The notes: generated by a model not told the origin, from the sequence alone. DNA of 64,000 bases from CAWBYL01 sp963793025 (GCA_963793025.1 CAWBYL010000001.1:310001-374000), one strand, 5' to 3'. Positions 17,081 to 25,822 are shown, counted from the first letter of the stretch. Numbers and translations are program-made.

Positions 17081-17815
17081 CTAGTGGTTCACATGAGGGC
17101 GGCGCCCAACCGGGATGCCGACTGCGAGGTGCCAACCCCAGCCGATGGTGTAGCCGAGGGCGGCGCCGCCGACCACGTCGAGAGGAAGGTGGGCGGAGAC
17201 GTGAACCCGGGCGACGCCGACCGTGGCGGCCACGGCGTAGGCCGCCACCCTCCCCCTCCGGCCCAGGTAGGGCGAGACCACCGCAGCGAGAGCGAAAGCC
17301 ACTGCCGAATGGCCCGAGACGAAACCGAGGCCGTCGGAGGGGGTGCCGGCCCGCTGGGCGAACTCGGCCATCAGCGTCGTCGGCCGGCCCCGGTCGACCT
17401 GGTGCTTGACCAGCTTGGCCGCTTCCCAGGCCCCCACCCCGGCGACCACCGCCCCCACGGTGGGCCGCCAGTCACGGAAGCGCCACCAGGCCGCCCCGGC
17501 GACCACGAACGGGCCGAAGAGCGAGCCGAGCTGCATCGGGGTCCACAGCACCGGCTCCAGCCAGTCGGGTCCGCCGTTCAGGGCCGAGAAGATCCGCCGC
17601 TCCCAGTCCGGGACGTCCCCGAGGGCGACGGCCGTGGCCCCGGCCAGCACGACCGCTCCCGCCCCGACGCGGGCCACCGCGGCCACCGGCCGTTCCACTC
17701 CGATGGGCTCGACGTCGTCGGCAGTCGTCACAAGCGGTCCGTCCGTCGCAGCCCCGTCGAGCAGATACCGAGCAGACGGCGACAGGCGACGGAGCGAGAC
17801 AGCACCCACCCACAC
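17081..17815 (-). CDS. PAP2-superfamily membrane phosphatase
   Basis: 244 residues with the three PAP2 signature motifs in order: KHQVDRGRP near 135, FVSGHSAVAF near 164 and ARVHVSAHLPLDVVGG near 203, between membrane helices. The family dephosphorylates lipid phosphates such as undecaprenyl or phosphatidylglycerol phosphates at the membrane. The second motif is followed by AVAFALAAVV, a normal helix. The GTG at 17815 is the most upstream start. Confidence 0.85.
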   Translation of the reverse strand: MWVGAVSLRRLSPSARYLLDGAATDGPLVTTADDVEPIGVERPVAAVARVGAGAVVLAGATAVALGDVPDWERRIFSALNGGPDWLEPVLWTPMQLGSLFGPFVVAGAAWWRFRDWRPTVGAVVAGVGAWEAAKLVKHQVDRGRPTTLMAEFAQRAGTPSDGLGFVSGHSAVAFALAAVVSPYLGRRGRVAAYAVAATVGVARVHVSAHLPLDVVGGAALGYTIGWGWHLAVGIPVGRRPHVNH

Positions 17816-17869
17816 TATTGACCGCGCGGTGTGCCGTCGTGCGCCGGGCCGCCGACCCGACGGCGTCGC

Positions 17870-18166
17870 TCAGTCGGTTCCGCCGGCCGCGGTGTCGACG
17901 GCGGCCGCCAGCGAGAAGCAGAGATCGGTCAGCCCGCCGGCGTCGTGGTTGGTGATGTCGATCACCACCGTGTTCCACGAGTTGGACCAGTCCGGATGGT
18001 GATCGCGCTTCTCGGCGGCCAGGGCCACCCGGGCCATGAACCCGAAGGCCTCGGAGAAGTCGGCGAACTCGAGCTCCCGGTGGAGCTTCCCGTCGACGAT
18101 GCTCCAGCTGGCCATGTCGGCCAGCCGCTGCTGGACCTCGGTGTCGGAGAGGACGGTGTCGGCCAT
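17870..18166 (-). CDS. Pterin-4a-carbinolamine dehydratase family protein
   Basis: 98 residues, full length. The dehydratase signature EKRDHHPDW is followed by NSWNTVVIDITNHDAGGLT, and the N-terminal WSIVDGKLHREFEF-like strand is present. The enzyme dehydrates 4a-hydroxytetrahydropterin. In bacteria without aromatic hydroxylases its role is unclear. It lies 25 bp downstream of the second sufC on the same strand, so it is likely the last gene of the sufD operon. Confidence 0.9.
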   Translation of the reverse strand: MADTVLSDTEVQQRLADMASWSIVDGKLHRELEFADFSEAFGFMARVALAAEKRDHHPDWSNSWNTVVIDITNHDAGGLTDLCFSLAAAVDTAAGGTD

Positions 18167-18190
18167 GGCGGACCTCCTTGGTGCCGGCGC

Positions 18191-18988
18191 TCAGGCCAGC
18201 GGGTCGGCGAAGGGATCGTTGTCGGCGAAGGGATCCTTGACCGGCGCCTCGGGTTCGTCGTCGACGGCCCAGGCGGCGTAGCCGGTGTCCTCGAGGGTGT
18301 CGGCCATCTCCGGTCCGCCGCTGGCCACGATGCGACCCTTGACCAGGATGTGCACCACGTCGGGCTTCAGCTCGTCGAGCAGGCGCGTGTAGTGCGTGAT
18401 GGCGAGTACGCCGAGGTCGTCGTCGTTGGTGGCGGCCTCGATCCGGCGGGCACAGGCCCGGAGGGCGTCGATGTCGAGGCCCGAATCGAGCTCGTCGAGC
18501 ACCGCGAAGCGCGGCTTCAGCACCGCCAGCTGCACGGTCTCGTTGCGCTTCTTCTCGCCACCCGAGAGGTCGACGTTCACCGGGCGGGTGAGCAGCCGGG
18601 TGGCCAGGCCGATGCGTTCGGCTTCGACGGCAACGTCGGCGTGCACGTTCCCCGAGATACGACCCGAGGCGGTGAGGGCCTCGGTGAGGAGGTCGTCGAC
18701 GCTGACCCCGGGGACCTCGACCGGGTATTGCATGGCCAGGAAGAGCCCGGCCTGGGCCCGCTGCCACGTCGGGAGGGCCAGGAGATCGACGCCGTCGAGG
18801 GTGACCGATCCGCCGGTCACGGTGTAACCGTGCTTGCCCATCAGGACGTGGGACAGGGTGGACTTGCCCGACCCGTTGGGGCCCATGACGGCGTGGACCT
18901 GGCCGGAGCCGACCACCAGATCGATGCCGTGGAGGATCTCGCGTCCGGAGACCTCGGCCGTGAGGCCTTCGATGCGCAGCTCAGCCAT
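18191..18988 (-). CDS. sufC: SufC, Fe-S cluster assembly ATPase (second paralogue)
   Basis: 265 residues with Walker A GPNGSGKST, signature LSGGEKKRNE, Walker B FAVLDELDSGLDID and the H-loop ITHYTRLLDELKPD. The C-terminus carries a 20-residue acidic extension (DDEPEAPVKDPFADNDPFAD) absent from the first SufC. It follows the Rieske gene, so this copy sits in the classical sufD-fdx-sufC order and is the more likely SufBCD partner. Two divergent sufC genes 13 kb apart are unusual. Confidence 0.95.
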   Translation of the reverse strand: MAELRIEGLTAEVSGREILHGIDLVVGSGQVHAVMGPNGSGKSTLSHVLMGKHGYTVTGGSVTLDGVDLLALPTWQRAQAGLFLAMQYPVEVPGVSVDDLLTEALTASGRISGNVHADVAVEAERIGLATRLLTRPVNVDLSGGEKKRNETVQLAVLKPRFAVLDELDSGLDIDALRACARRIEAATNDDDLGVLAITHYTRLLDELKPDVVHILVKGRIVASGGPEMADTLEDTGYAAWAVDDEPEAPVKDPFADNDPFADPLA

Positions 18989-18989
18989 G

Positions 18990-19304
18990 TCAGTCGACCT
19001 CCACGAACACGTCGTCGTCCTCGATCTTGATCCGGTACACGGGCGTGGCCTTGGTGGCGGGCAGCGTGGACGGGACGCCGGTCTCGAGGGAGAAGCAGCT
19101 CCCGTGCTTCCAGCACTCGAGCTCGCGGGACTCCGGGTGCACGTCGCCCTCGGCCAGCGAGATGTCGGCATGGGTGCAGCGGTCGCCGATGGCGTACCAG
19201 TCGTCGCCGAGGCGCACCACGGCGATGCGGGTCTTGCCCAGGTCGAAGCGCTGGGCGGTGCCGTCGGCGACGTCGCCCACGGCACAGAGCCTCTCGAGCG
19301 TCAT
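18990..19304 (-). CDS. Rieske-type [2Fe-2S] ferredoxin of the SUF operon
   Basis: 104 residues with the Rieske ligands Cys43/His45 (CTHADISL) and Cys64/His67 (CWKHGSCF). It resembles the small ferredoxin components of non-heme oxygenases that are embedded in actinobacterial suf operons. It probably supplies electrons to cluster assembly or is an early client. Its ATG overlaps the sufD stop (ATGA), and the second sufC follows after 1 bp. Confidence 0.92.
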   Translation of the reverse strand: MTLERLCAVGDVADGTAQRFDLGKTRIAVVRLGDDWYAIGDRCTHADISLAEGDVHPESRELECWKHGSCFSLETGVPSTLPATKATPVYRIKIEDDDVFVEVD

Positions 19305-20573
19305 CGAGCCTGCCTCCGGTCGAGACGGCCCTCGATGGCCGCTTCGATCACCGGCACCACGCCGGGCACCGGGAAGGTGTCGAGCACCTCGTCGAAGAAG
19401 CCGGCCACGATCAGTCGCTCGGCCACGTCGGTGGGCACGCCCCGGCTCTCCAGGTAGAAGCGCTGGTCCTCGTCGATGGGACCGACCGTGGAGGCGTGGC
19501 TGCAGTGCACGTCGTTGGTCTCGATCTCGAGGTTCGGCACCGACTCCGCCCACGCGTCCTCGGAGAGCTTGATGTTGCGGTTGGTCTGGAAGGCGTTGGT
19601 GCCCCGGCCTTCCTTCTCGACCCGGATGAGCCCGGTGTAGACCGACTTGGAGTGGTCGTCGACGACCCCCTTGAACAGCAGGTTCGAGGTGGTGTCGGGG
19701 GCGGCGTGCTGCTGGAAGGTGCGGAAGTCGAGGGTCTGGGCGTCCTCGCCGAAGTACACGGCCTGGAGGTTTCCGGTGGCGCCCCGCCCCGACGAGCCGG
19801 CAGTCGGTGCGAGTGCGGCCGTACTCAGCACCCAGGCCGACGTGGGAAGACGTGAGGGTGGCGTCGGCGTCGACCCGGCCGAGCTGAGATCCGACCTGCC
19901 ACACCCGAGGGCCCCTGTCCTGGACGCTGGCGTAGCCGAGGCGAGAGGCCCGGGCGACGTCGAGCTCGACCACGGGGACCACGAGGGCGGCGACGTCGGC
20001 CGACCCGTGCCACTCCAGCAGCTTCAGCTCCGAGTCGGCTCCGGACCGGATGACGAGTCGGGGGTAGGTGACGACACCTTCGGCGTCGACCCAGTCGATC
20101 ACCACCACCGGCTCGTCGACGGCGACGCCGGCGGGGACGGACACGAGCACGGGATCGACCGCGCGGGCATCGTTCAGGGCGGCGAACACATCAGGCCCTT
20201 CCCCCGCCACCGAGCCCAGTGCCGCCTCGGCGTCGGGCCCGTCGACCAGCGGGCCGGCGTAGAGGCCCCGGTCCGCCCAGCGCTCGGCGACCTCGGCCAG
20301 CACCACGGAGCCGTTGCGCACGACCACCGTGGCGGCACGACGGGGAACGGTGGCCAACACCGCGGCGACGCCGTCGGGCGTGCCGACGGAGCGGTCGAGA
20401 ACCACTGGTGACCACTCGTCGAGGTCGATGTCGGCGACCCGGCTGTAGCGCCAGACCTCCTCGTCGGTGGAGGGCAGGACCGGGCGTCCGATCCGCTCGG
20501 CGACGACCCGACGGCGTTCGACCAGCCAGTCCGGGCCGGCCGACGCGGGGGCGTCGTCGGGCGAGGGCGTCAT
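19301..20573 (-). pseudogene. sufD: SufD, Fe-S scaffold subunit, frameshifted in this sequence
   Basis: The N-terminal frame runs from ATG 20573 (MTPSPDDAPASAGPDW) through SSHVGLGAEYGRTRTDCRLVG. The C-terminal frame continues RGATGNLQAVYFGEDAQTLD to IEAAIEGRLDRRQAR with the SufBD core motif. One extra G in the run at 19787-19790 (cccc on plus) separates them, and removing it gives a 423-residue SufD. SufD pairs with SufB and SufC and is normally essential where SUF is the sole system, so a sequencing error is likely. The start is set by motif copy C, whose TAGTGT hexamer is 7 nt from the ATG. Confidence 0.88.
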
Positions 20574-20582
20574 GGAATTCAC

Positions 20583-20602
20583 ACTACCGCCGTAGGAGAA
20601 AT
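20583..20602 (-). promoter_or_regulatory. SUF-associated 20-bp dyad motif, copy C (upstream of sufD)
   Basis: Minus strand ATTTCTCCTACGGCGGTAGT. The following bases complete TAGTGT (20586-20581), which is 7 nt from the sufD ATG, so the motif overlaps the -10 element of a leaderless promoter. That is an ideal repressor position. Confidence 0.75.
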
Positions 20603-20652
20603 AGCCACCAACCGGCGCCACCGCCACTCCCCGCTGGGGCCGGGGGCGCTGG

Positions 20653-21003
20653 TCAGGAGCGTTTGCGGCCGAAGCGCTTCTTGAGCTTGGCCAACGTGCC
20701 CTGCGACTTGGCCTGCTCGGCGGCCAACTCGGCGAGGACGTCGGGACCGGCGGCGTTGACGATGTCCTCGGCGGCGTCGAGCAGCTCGGCGATGCCCTCC
20801 CCGGCCGGCTCGGGCGGTGTGGGTGGGGTGACGAGCGAGCCGTGCTGCCAGTCGACGTCGGCCAGACGGCGTTCGTACTTCGGGCAGTCGTCAGGGCACC
20901 GCCACGGTGCCTCGGGGGCCAGATCGAGGTTGCACTTCCGGACGGTCTCCCCGTTCCGATAGGTACGACTCTCGAACTGCTTGCACTCCTCGCGCATCGG
21001 CAT
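20653..21003 (-). CDS. Conserved small four-Cys protein next to sufD
   Basis: 116 residues. The N-terminal 60 residues carry four cysteines (REECKQF, VRKCNLDL, PWRCPDDCPKYERR) in a C-x17-C-x11-C-x3-C pattern, suggesting a zinc or Fe-S site. The C-terminal half is an Ala/Glu-rich helix ending in the basic KLKKRFGRKRS. No assigned function is recognised. It lies 79 bp upstream of sufD on the same strand, between sufB and sufD, so a link to cluster assembly is plausible. ATG 21003 or 20997 could be the start. Confidence 0.65.
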   Translation of the reverse strand: MPMREECKQFESRTYRNGETVRKCNLDLAPEAPWRCPDDCPKYERRLADVDWQHGSLVTPPTPPEPAGEGIAELLDAAEDIVNAAGPDVLAELAAEQAKSQGTLAKLKKRFGRKRS

Positions 21004-21070
21004 CAGACCAGTCTGGCGCAGCGGAACGCGTACCGCGCGATCGCCCGCGTTGGGCGAGGGCCGGTCGGAC

Positions 21071-21523
21071 TCAGCCGGTGAAGACCGCGGCCGCCTCGAC
21101 GCCGGCGGCGGGTGGGGCAATCGGCGGCGGTGCGGTGGTCGACGACGGGACGGGGGCCGGGACAATGGTGAACGGCACCTCGGCGAAACTCTCGTCGAGA
21201 CTGCACACGGCGACGATCGACGCTGCCGTGGTCGGTTCCGCGCCGACGGGCACGACGAGCTCACGGCCGACAGGCTCGCCGTTCGTCTCGATGGGTCCCG
21301 TCGAGACGATGGGGTCGGCCGCCAACGGCACCCAGAGGCCCGCCGCCACCTCGCCACCCGCGCAGCCGGTGATCGTGACCGTCACCGGCTCCCCCGGCGA
21401 CGCCGCCGAAGGTGTCACCGCCACCTCCAGAACAGCGGGCTGGGCCGCCACTTCCGCAGCGGTCGGGATCATCAGGGATCCCACCGCGATCGCCCCGATC
21501 AGGACAGCTCGTCTGGCTCGCAT
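21071..21523 (-). CDS. Secreted protein of unknown family
   Basis: 150 residues. The signal peptide is ARRAVLIGAIAVGSLMIPTA. A beta-rich body has an Ig-like VTVTITGCAGGEV segment and two cysteines near 54 and 107. The tail is Pro/Ala/Thr-rich and ends in AAVFTG. It resembles single-domain extracellular proteins of actinobacteria with no known activity. Its position between sufB and sufD suggests insertion into an ancestral suf operon. Confidence 0.6.
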   Translation of the reverse strand: MRARRAVLIGAIAVGSLMIPTAAEVAAQPAVLEVAVTPSAASPGEPVTVTITGCAGGEVAAGLWVPLAADPIVSTGPIETNGEPVGRELVVPVGAEPTTAASIVAVCSLDESFAEVPFTIVPAPVPSSTTAPPPIAPPAAGVEAAAVFTG

Positions 21524-21590
21524 CCCATTCGCCTTTCCGTGGCGACCGGTGGCGAAATCCTACGCCGGCCAGCGGCGGCGAACCACCGGC

Positions 21591-21711
21591 TCAGCCGGTG
21601 AACGTGGGAGCCACCGCGACCGGAGTGGGCGCGGGATCGGGCTTGGGTTCGGGGGCGGGCGCCTCGAGCGGACCGGCCAGACCCAGGGAGACCACCACCT
21701 GATAGCCGTCC
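21591..21711 (-). pseudogene. C-terminal tail fragment of a paralogous secreted protein
   Basis: In-frame minus-strand sequence GYQVVVSLGLAGPLEAPAPE, then a Pro-rich stretch, ends in PTFTG and a TGA. The tail has the same character and end (FTG stop, tcagccggtgaa) as the complete secreted gene just downstream. An in-frame stop lies just upstream and no start or signal is present. It appears to be the remains of a duplicate. Confidence 0.45.
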
Positions 21712-21752
21712 GGGTGCCGCTCCTAGGGCAGTTCCTTCCGCCGACCGGGTGG

Positions 21753-23156
21753 CTAGCCGACCGAGCCCTCCATCTGGAGCTCGATCAGACGGCTCCACTC
21801 CACCGCGTACTCCATGGGGAGGGTACGGGTGATGGGCTCGATGAAGCCGTTGACGACCATGCCCATCGCCTGCTCGGAGGAGAGGCCACGGCTCATCAGG
21901 TAGAAGAGCTGTTCGTCGGCCACCTTGGACACGGTGGCCTCGTGGCCGATGACGGCGTCGCGGGACCCGACCTCCATGTACGGGAAGGTGTCGGACACGG
22001 ACTCGTCGTCGAGGATGAGGGCGTCGCACTGGACGTGGCTCTTGCAGCCGTAGGCGTCGTCCTCGACCCGGACCAGACCGCGGTACGAGGTGCGGCCGCC
22101 GTCCTTGGAGATCGACTTGGAGACGATCTTGGAGGTGGTCTCGGGGGCGGCGTGGACCATCTTGGCCCCGGCGTCCTGGTGCTGGCCGGGACCGGCGTAG
22201 GCGACGGAGAGGACCTCACCCGAGGCCTTGGGGCCGACCATGTACACGGCGGGGTACTTCATGGTGAGGCGAGAGCCGATGTTGCCGTCGATCCACTCCA
22301 TGTGGCCCTCGGTCTCGACCCGGGCCCGCTTGGTGACCAGGTTGAACACGTTGTTCGACCAGTTCTGGATGGTCGTGTACGTGACCCGGGCGCTGGGCTT
22401 GACGACGATCTCGACGACGGCCGAGTGCAGCGAGTCGGAGGTGTAGACCGGCGCCGAGCAGCCCTCGATGTAGTGGATCGAGCTGCCCTCGTCGGCGATG
22501 ATCAGCGTCCGCTCGAACTGGCCCATGTTCTCGGCGTTGATGCGGAAGTAGGCCTGAAGGGGCATCTCGACGTGCACGTCGGGCGGCACGTAGATGAACG
22601 ACCCACCCGACCACACGGCCGAGTTGAGGGCGGCGAACTTGTTGTCGTTCTTGGGGATGACGGTGCCGAAGTAGGCCCGCACGATCTCGGGGTGCTCACG
22701 GAGCGCGGTGTCCATGTCGGTGAAGATGACGCCCTGGGCCTCGAGGTCCTCACGGTTCTTGTGGTAGACGACCTCGGACTCGTACTGGGCGGTCACCCCG
22801 GCCAGGTACTTGCGCTCCGCCTCGGGGATGCCCAGCTTCTCGTAGGTGTCCTTCACCGAGTCGGGCAGCTCGTCCCACGCGTCGACCTGATGGTCGGTGG
22901 GCTTGATGTAATAGAAGATGTCGTCGAAGAAGATCTCCGACATGTCGCCACCCCAGTTGGGCATGGGCCGACGCTGGAAGTGCTTGTAGGACTGCAGGCG
23001 GTAGTCGCGCATCCAGTCGGGCTCGCCCTTCATCCAGGACATCTCCTTGATGATGTCCTCCGTGAGGCCCCGCTTGGGCTTGAAGACGTAGTCCTCGGCG
23101 TCGCTCCAACCCAGCTTGTAGCGCCCGAGATCGAGGCCCAGATCGGTGGTTGCCAT
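21753..23156 (-). CDS. sufB: SufB, Fe-S cluster scaffold protein
   Basis: 467 residues, full length. Diagnostic segments are VFKPKRGLTEDIIKEMSWMK, PKNDNKFAALNSAVWSGGSF, IHYIEGCSAPVYTSDSLHSA and DDEAYGCKSHVQCDALILDD-like (DDAYGCKSHVQCDALILDD). The C-terminal SRGLSSEQAMGMVVNGFIEP is also present. SufB is the core scaffold on which the cluster is built with SufC and SufD. The ATG at 23156 has GGAGAC 8-13 nt upstream. The gene is isolated from sufD by about 1.2 kb holding a secreted protein and a four-Cys protein. Confidence 0.96.
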   Translation of the reverse strand: MATTDLGLDLGRYKLGWSDAEDYVFKPKRGLTEDIIKEMSWMKGEPDWMRDYRLQSYKHFQRRPMPNWGGDMSEIFFDDIFYYIKPTDHQVDAWDELPDSVKDTYEKLGIPEAERKYLAGVTAQYESEVVYHKNREDLEAQGVIFTDMDTALREHPEIVRAYFGTVIPKNDNKFAALNSAVWSGGSFIYVPPDVHVEMPLQAYFRINAENMGQFERTLIIADEGSSIHYIEGCSAPVYTSDSLHSAVVEIVVKPSARVTYTTIQNWSNNVFNLVTKRARVETEGHMEWIDGNIGSRLTMKYPAVYMVGPKASGEVLSVAYAGPGQHQDAGAKMVHAAPETTSKIVSKSISKDGGRTSYRGLVRVEDDAYGCKSHVQCDALILDDESVSDTFPYMEVGSRDAVIGHEATVSKVADEQLFYLMSRGLSSEQAMGMVVNGFIEPITRTLPMEYAVEWSRLIELQMEGSVG

Positions 23157-23214
23157 GCGATGCGTCTCCTGGCATTCGGGGGAACAGAGGGGTGGAGGTC
23201 CCCGGTCGTCGGGA

Positions 23215-23234
23215 ATTTCTCCTACGGCGATAGT
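23215..23234 (+). promoter_or_regulatory. SUF-associated 20-bp dyad motif, copy B (upstream of sufB)
   Basis: Plus strand ATTTCTCCTACGGCGATAGT. Relative to sufB it is inverted compared with copies A and C. On the sufB strand its end forms TACTAT (23235-23230), a good -10 about 70 nt upstream of the ATG. The inversion is tolerable because the core is a dyad. Confidence 0.75.
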
Positions 23235-23321
23235 AACAACTCCGGACGCCCCGACCATCCCGCTCGGGCCGGTTTTCCCGGCGAGGGCCGGGGAAACCCG
23301 ATTGCGGCCGCCGATGGCCCC

Positions 23322-24299
23322 TCAGCGCGAGGCGAGCACCTTGGCCGCCGTCTCGCCCAGCAGCTCGACCCGATCGGGATCCTGGCCGTTCGCCGGGCAG
23401 GCGATGGTCCAACCGTCGACGCCGGCGTCGAGCACCGTCGCGAGCTGTTCAGCGACTTCGTCGGGGCCGCCGATGAAGATCAGCGATGCCGCCATCTCCC
23501 GCGTGGCGGGATCGGACAGGTCCATCCCCAGGCGCCGAGCCAACACCGCGACCTCGTCCCAGGCCTGGTCGTGGGTGGGGGCGATGCAGCACATCACCTG
23601 CTTGGAGACGGTGATCTCGCCGCGATCGCGACCCAGACGCTCGCAGTGGGCGGCCAGGACGTCGAGCTTGCGGGGCACCTCGTCCACCGAACAGGTGAGA
23701 TTCGACTCGTCGGCGTACTGGGCCACCATCCGCAGCGTCTTCTTCTCCCCCGACCCGCCGATCAGGATCGGGATGCGTCCGACGGGTGGCGGCTCGTTGA
23801 TGGCCTCACTCACCTCGTAGTGATCTCCGGCGAGCGACGGCCGTTCTCCGGCCAACATCCCGGTGATGATCTGGAGCGCTTCCTCCAGCTTGGCGAAACG
23901 GTCGGTGAAGGTGCCGAACTCGAAGCCGAGCGAGTCGTGCTCGAGCTCGAACCATCCGGCCCCGATGCCCAGCTGCCCCCGGCCCTTCGACACGACGTCG
24001 AGGGTGGTGACCTCCTTGGCCAGCAGCGTGGGGGCCCGGTAGGTGTTGCCGGTGACCAGGGCGCTGAGGCGAACGGTGGCGGTGACCTGGGACAGGGCCG
24101 AGAGCAGGGTGTAGCACTCGAGCATGTACTGGTCGGGATCGCCGATCATGGGCAGCTGGTAGAAGTGGTCCATCACCAGCACGGTGTCGAAGCCGGACCG
24201 GTCGGCCGCCGAGGCCTGGGCGGCGACGACGTCGAAGAGCTCAGCGGGTCCGACCCCCGGATAGGTGAAGTTGGGGATCTGGTAGCCGAGCTTGGTCAT
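23322..24299 (-). CDS. LLM-class F420-dependent oxidoreductase
   Basis: 325 residues of the bacterial luciferase-like TIM barrel: a DTVLVMDHFYQLP-type early strand, LSALVTGNTYRAPTLLAKEV, GRGQLGIGAGWFELEHDSLG and the late IPILIGGSGEKKTLRMVAQY. This corresponds to the actinobacterial F420 subgroup with GxGAGWFExEH. It should transfer hydride from F420H2 to an unknown substrate. A second LLM gene follows upstream on the same strand, suggesting an operon. A GAGGAG Shine-Dalgarno precedes the ATG. Confidence 0.88.
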   Translation of the reverse strand: MTKLGYQIPNFTYPGVGPAELFDVVAAQASAADRSGFDTVLVMDHFYQLPMIGDPDQYMLECYTLLSALSQVTATVRLSALVTGNTYRAPTLLAKEVTTLDVVSKGRGQLGIGAGWFELEHDSLGFEFGTFTDRFAKLEEALQIITGMLAGERPSLAGDHYEVSEAINEPPPVGRIPILIGGSGEKKTLRMVAQYADESNLTCSVDEVPRKLDVLAAHCERLGRDRGEITVSKQVMCCIAPTHDQAWDEVAVLARRLGMDLSDPATREMAASLIFIGGPDEVAEQLATVLDAGVDGWTIACPANGQDPDRVELLGETAAKVLASR

Positions 24300-24383
24300 G
24301 GCGTGCTCCTCGCGGATCGAGTCTTGCGGGCAGTGTGCCCGGACGGCCTCGGTTCGCGGCGGGCCCTGACCGGGTGCGCCCGC

Positions 24384-25265
24384 TCAGCCGAGCAGGGCGG
24401 GGGCCAAGCGCCGCCACTCGTCGAGCGGCGCCTGGGTGGGCACGGCCGGCAGCACCTGGATGCACACGTGATCTGCGCCAGCGGCATGGTGGGCCCCGAT
24501 CCGGTCGGCGATGGCGGACTCGTCGCCCCAGGCCACGATGGCGTCGACGAAGGCGTCGGTGCCGCCGTCGGCCATGTCGTCGTCGGTCCAACCGAACCGC
24601 TTCAGGTTGTTCGTGTAGTTGGGCAGCGTGAGATACGTGCTCATGTGGGTCCGGGCGATCTCGCGCGCCTTCGTCGGATCGGTCTCGAGGACGACGGCCT
24701 GCTCCGGGTACAGCTTGGCGTCGGGACCCATCTGCTCCCGGGCGAAGGCCGTGTGCTCCACCGGGATGAAGTACGGGTGCGCGCCGTCGGTCCGCTCGGC
24801 GGCCAGCTTCAGCATCTTGGGGCCGAGGGCGGCCAGCACCCGGTGGGTGGGTGTGGTCGGCGGCGACGCCGTGAACATCCCCGCGGCCATGCCGTCGAGG
24901 TACTCGACCATCTTCGAGTACGGCTTGGAGTAGTCGTGACCCCGGATGCCCTCGACCATCACCTGGTGGCTCACCCCGAGGCCCATCAAGAAGCGCTCGG
25001 GGAACGCCTCGGTGATGGTGTTCAGGGCCGAGTTGGCGCTCAGCGCGTCGCGCGAATAGATGCCAGCGATGCCGGTGGCCACGACGATGCGCTCGGTGCC
25101 CGACAGCAGGAGGGTCGAGTTCACGAACGACTCCCGACCCACCATCTCGGGGATCCAGAGAGCGCCGTAGCCGAGCTCCTCGATCTCCGCCGCCACCTCC
25201 CGGCTCTGCGCCGACGGCATCTGATCGAGCTGGTACTGCCACACACCCACGCGTCCGAGATCCAT
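24384..25265 (-). CDS. LLM-class F420-dependent oxidoreductase
   Basis: 293 residues beginning GRVGVWQYQLDQMP, with ELGYGALWIPEMVGRESFVN, TGIAGIYSRDALSANSALNT and FLMGLGVSHQVMVEGIRGHD. This matches an F420 subgroup that has WIPE in place of the usual WxxDH. Substrate unknown. The ATG at 25265 has a TAGGGT hexamer 7 nt upstream (25278-25273), so it is probably leaderless and divergent from the DUF2752 gene. Confidence 0.86.
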   Translation of the reverse strand: MDLGRVGVWQYQLDQMPSAQSREVAAEIEELGYGALWIPEMVGRESFVNSTLLLSGTERIVVATGIAGIYSRDALSANSALNTITEAFPERFLMGLGVSHQVMVEGIRGHDYSKPYSKMVEYLDGMAAGMFTASPPTTPTHRVLAALGPKMLKLAAERTDGAHPYFIPVEHTAFAREQMGPDAKLYPEQAVVLETDPTKAREIARTHMSTYLTLPNYTNNLKRFGWTDDDMADGGTDAFVDAIVAWGDESAIADRIGAHHAAGADHVCIQVLPAVPTQAPLDEWRRLAPALLG

Positions 25266-25272
25266 GCCCCGC

Positions 25273-25278
25273 ACCCTA
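25273..25278 (-). promoter_or_regulatory. -10 hexamer of the LLM gene, leaderless
   Basis: TAGGGT on minus, 7 nt before the ATG at 25265, back to back with the promoter at 25310. Confidence 0.5.
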
Positions 25279-25309
25279 GGCAGGACCAGCCCCGGGTGCG
25301 CCCGACACC

Positions 25310-25315
25310 TACACT
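25310..25315 (+). promoter_or_regulatory. -10 hexamer of the DUF2752 gene, leaderless
   Basis: TACACT, 7 nt before the GTG at 25323. This spacing fixes the start codon of the DUF2752 gene. Confidence 0.55.
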
Positions 25316-25322
25316 CGGCCCC

Positions 25323-25811
25323 GTGCTGCCGGCTCCGCCGTCGTCGTCCCCCCCACCGCCTCCACCACCCGGCGCGCCGCCGCACGGGGCCCCGCGGGCC
25401 GCCCGCCGCACCCGATGGGGTCTGGCCGCCGTCACCGCCGCCGGTTGCGCGTACGTCGCCATCGCCGACCCCAACCAGTCGTCGACGATCTACCCGCAGT
25501 GCCCGTTCCGGGCCCTCACCGGGCTCGACTGCCCCGGCTGCGGCATCACCCGCGCCGTCCGCAGCCTGGTGACGGGCCACCCGTTGCAGGCCATGGACCA
25601 CAACCTGCTGTTCGTGGTCGCCCTCGTGCTCGGCGCGGTGTGGTTCGGCTGGTCCGAGCTGGCCCGTTGGCGAGGTGTTCCACCACCCCGGTGGAGCATC
25701 GGCCCCCGGGCCATGATCGGCATCGGCGTGGCCATCGGCGTGTTCTGGGTGGCGCGGAACCTGCCGTGGGGGCCGCTGCACTGGCTCGACTCCGGCTCGG
25801 GCGGTACCTGA
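25323..25811 (+). CDS. DUF2752 family membrane protein
   Basis: 162 residues. After a Pro-rich cytosolic head, the diagnostic DUF2752 motif CPFRALTGLDCPGCGITRAV appears near 62-81, then a conserved HN (AMDHNLLFVV) and two to three helices. The family's cysteine motif is conserved but its function unknown. The GTG start is supported by the leaderless -10 at 25310-25315. Its stop codon takes part in a small hairpin shared with the convergent gene. Confidence 0.85.
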   Translation: MLPAPPSSSPPPPPPPGAPPHGAPRAARRTRWGLAAVTAAGCAYVAIADPNQSSTIYPQCPFRALTGLDCPGCGITRAVRSLVTGHPLQAMDHNLLFVVALVLGAVWFGWSELARWRGVPPPRWSIGPRAMIGIGVAIGVFWVARNLPWGPLHWLDSGSGGT

Positions 25812-25822
25812 CTCCGGGTCAG
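25808..25822. terminator. Mini-hairpin built from two convergent stop codons
   Basis: CTGAC-TCCGG-GTCAG. The TGA of the DUF2752 gene and the reverse-strand TGA of the carbonic anhydrase-like gene sit on opposite arms. Confidence 0.4.

Noticed and set aside
20907..25811. A 1634-codon plus-strand open frame
   Set aside because: It is antisense to sufB, the secreted proteins and two LLM genes and has biased His/Gly/Arg composition. Only its last 162 codons form a real gene (DUF2752).
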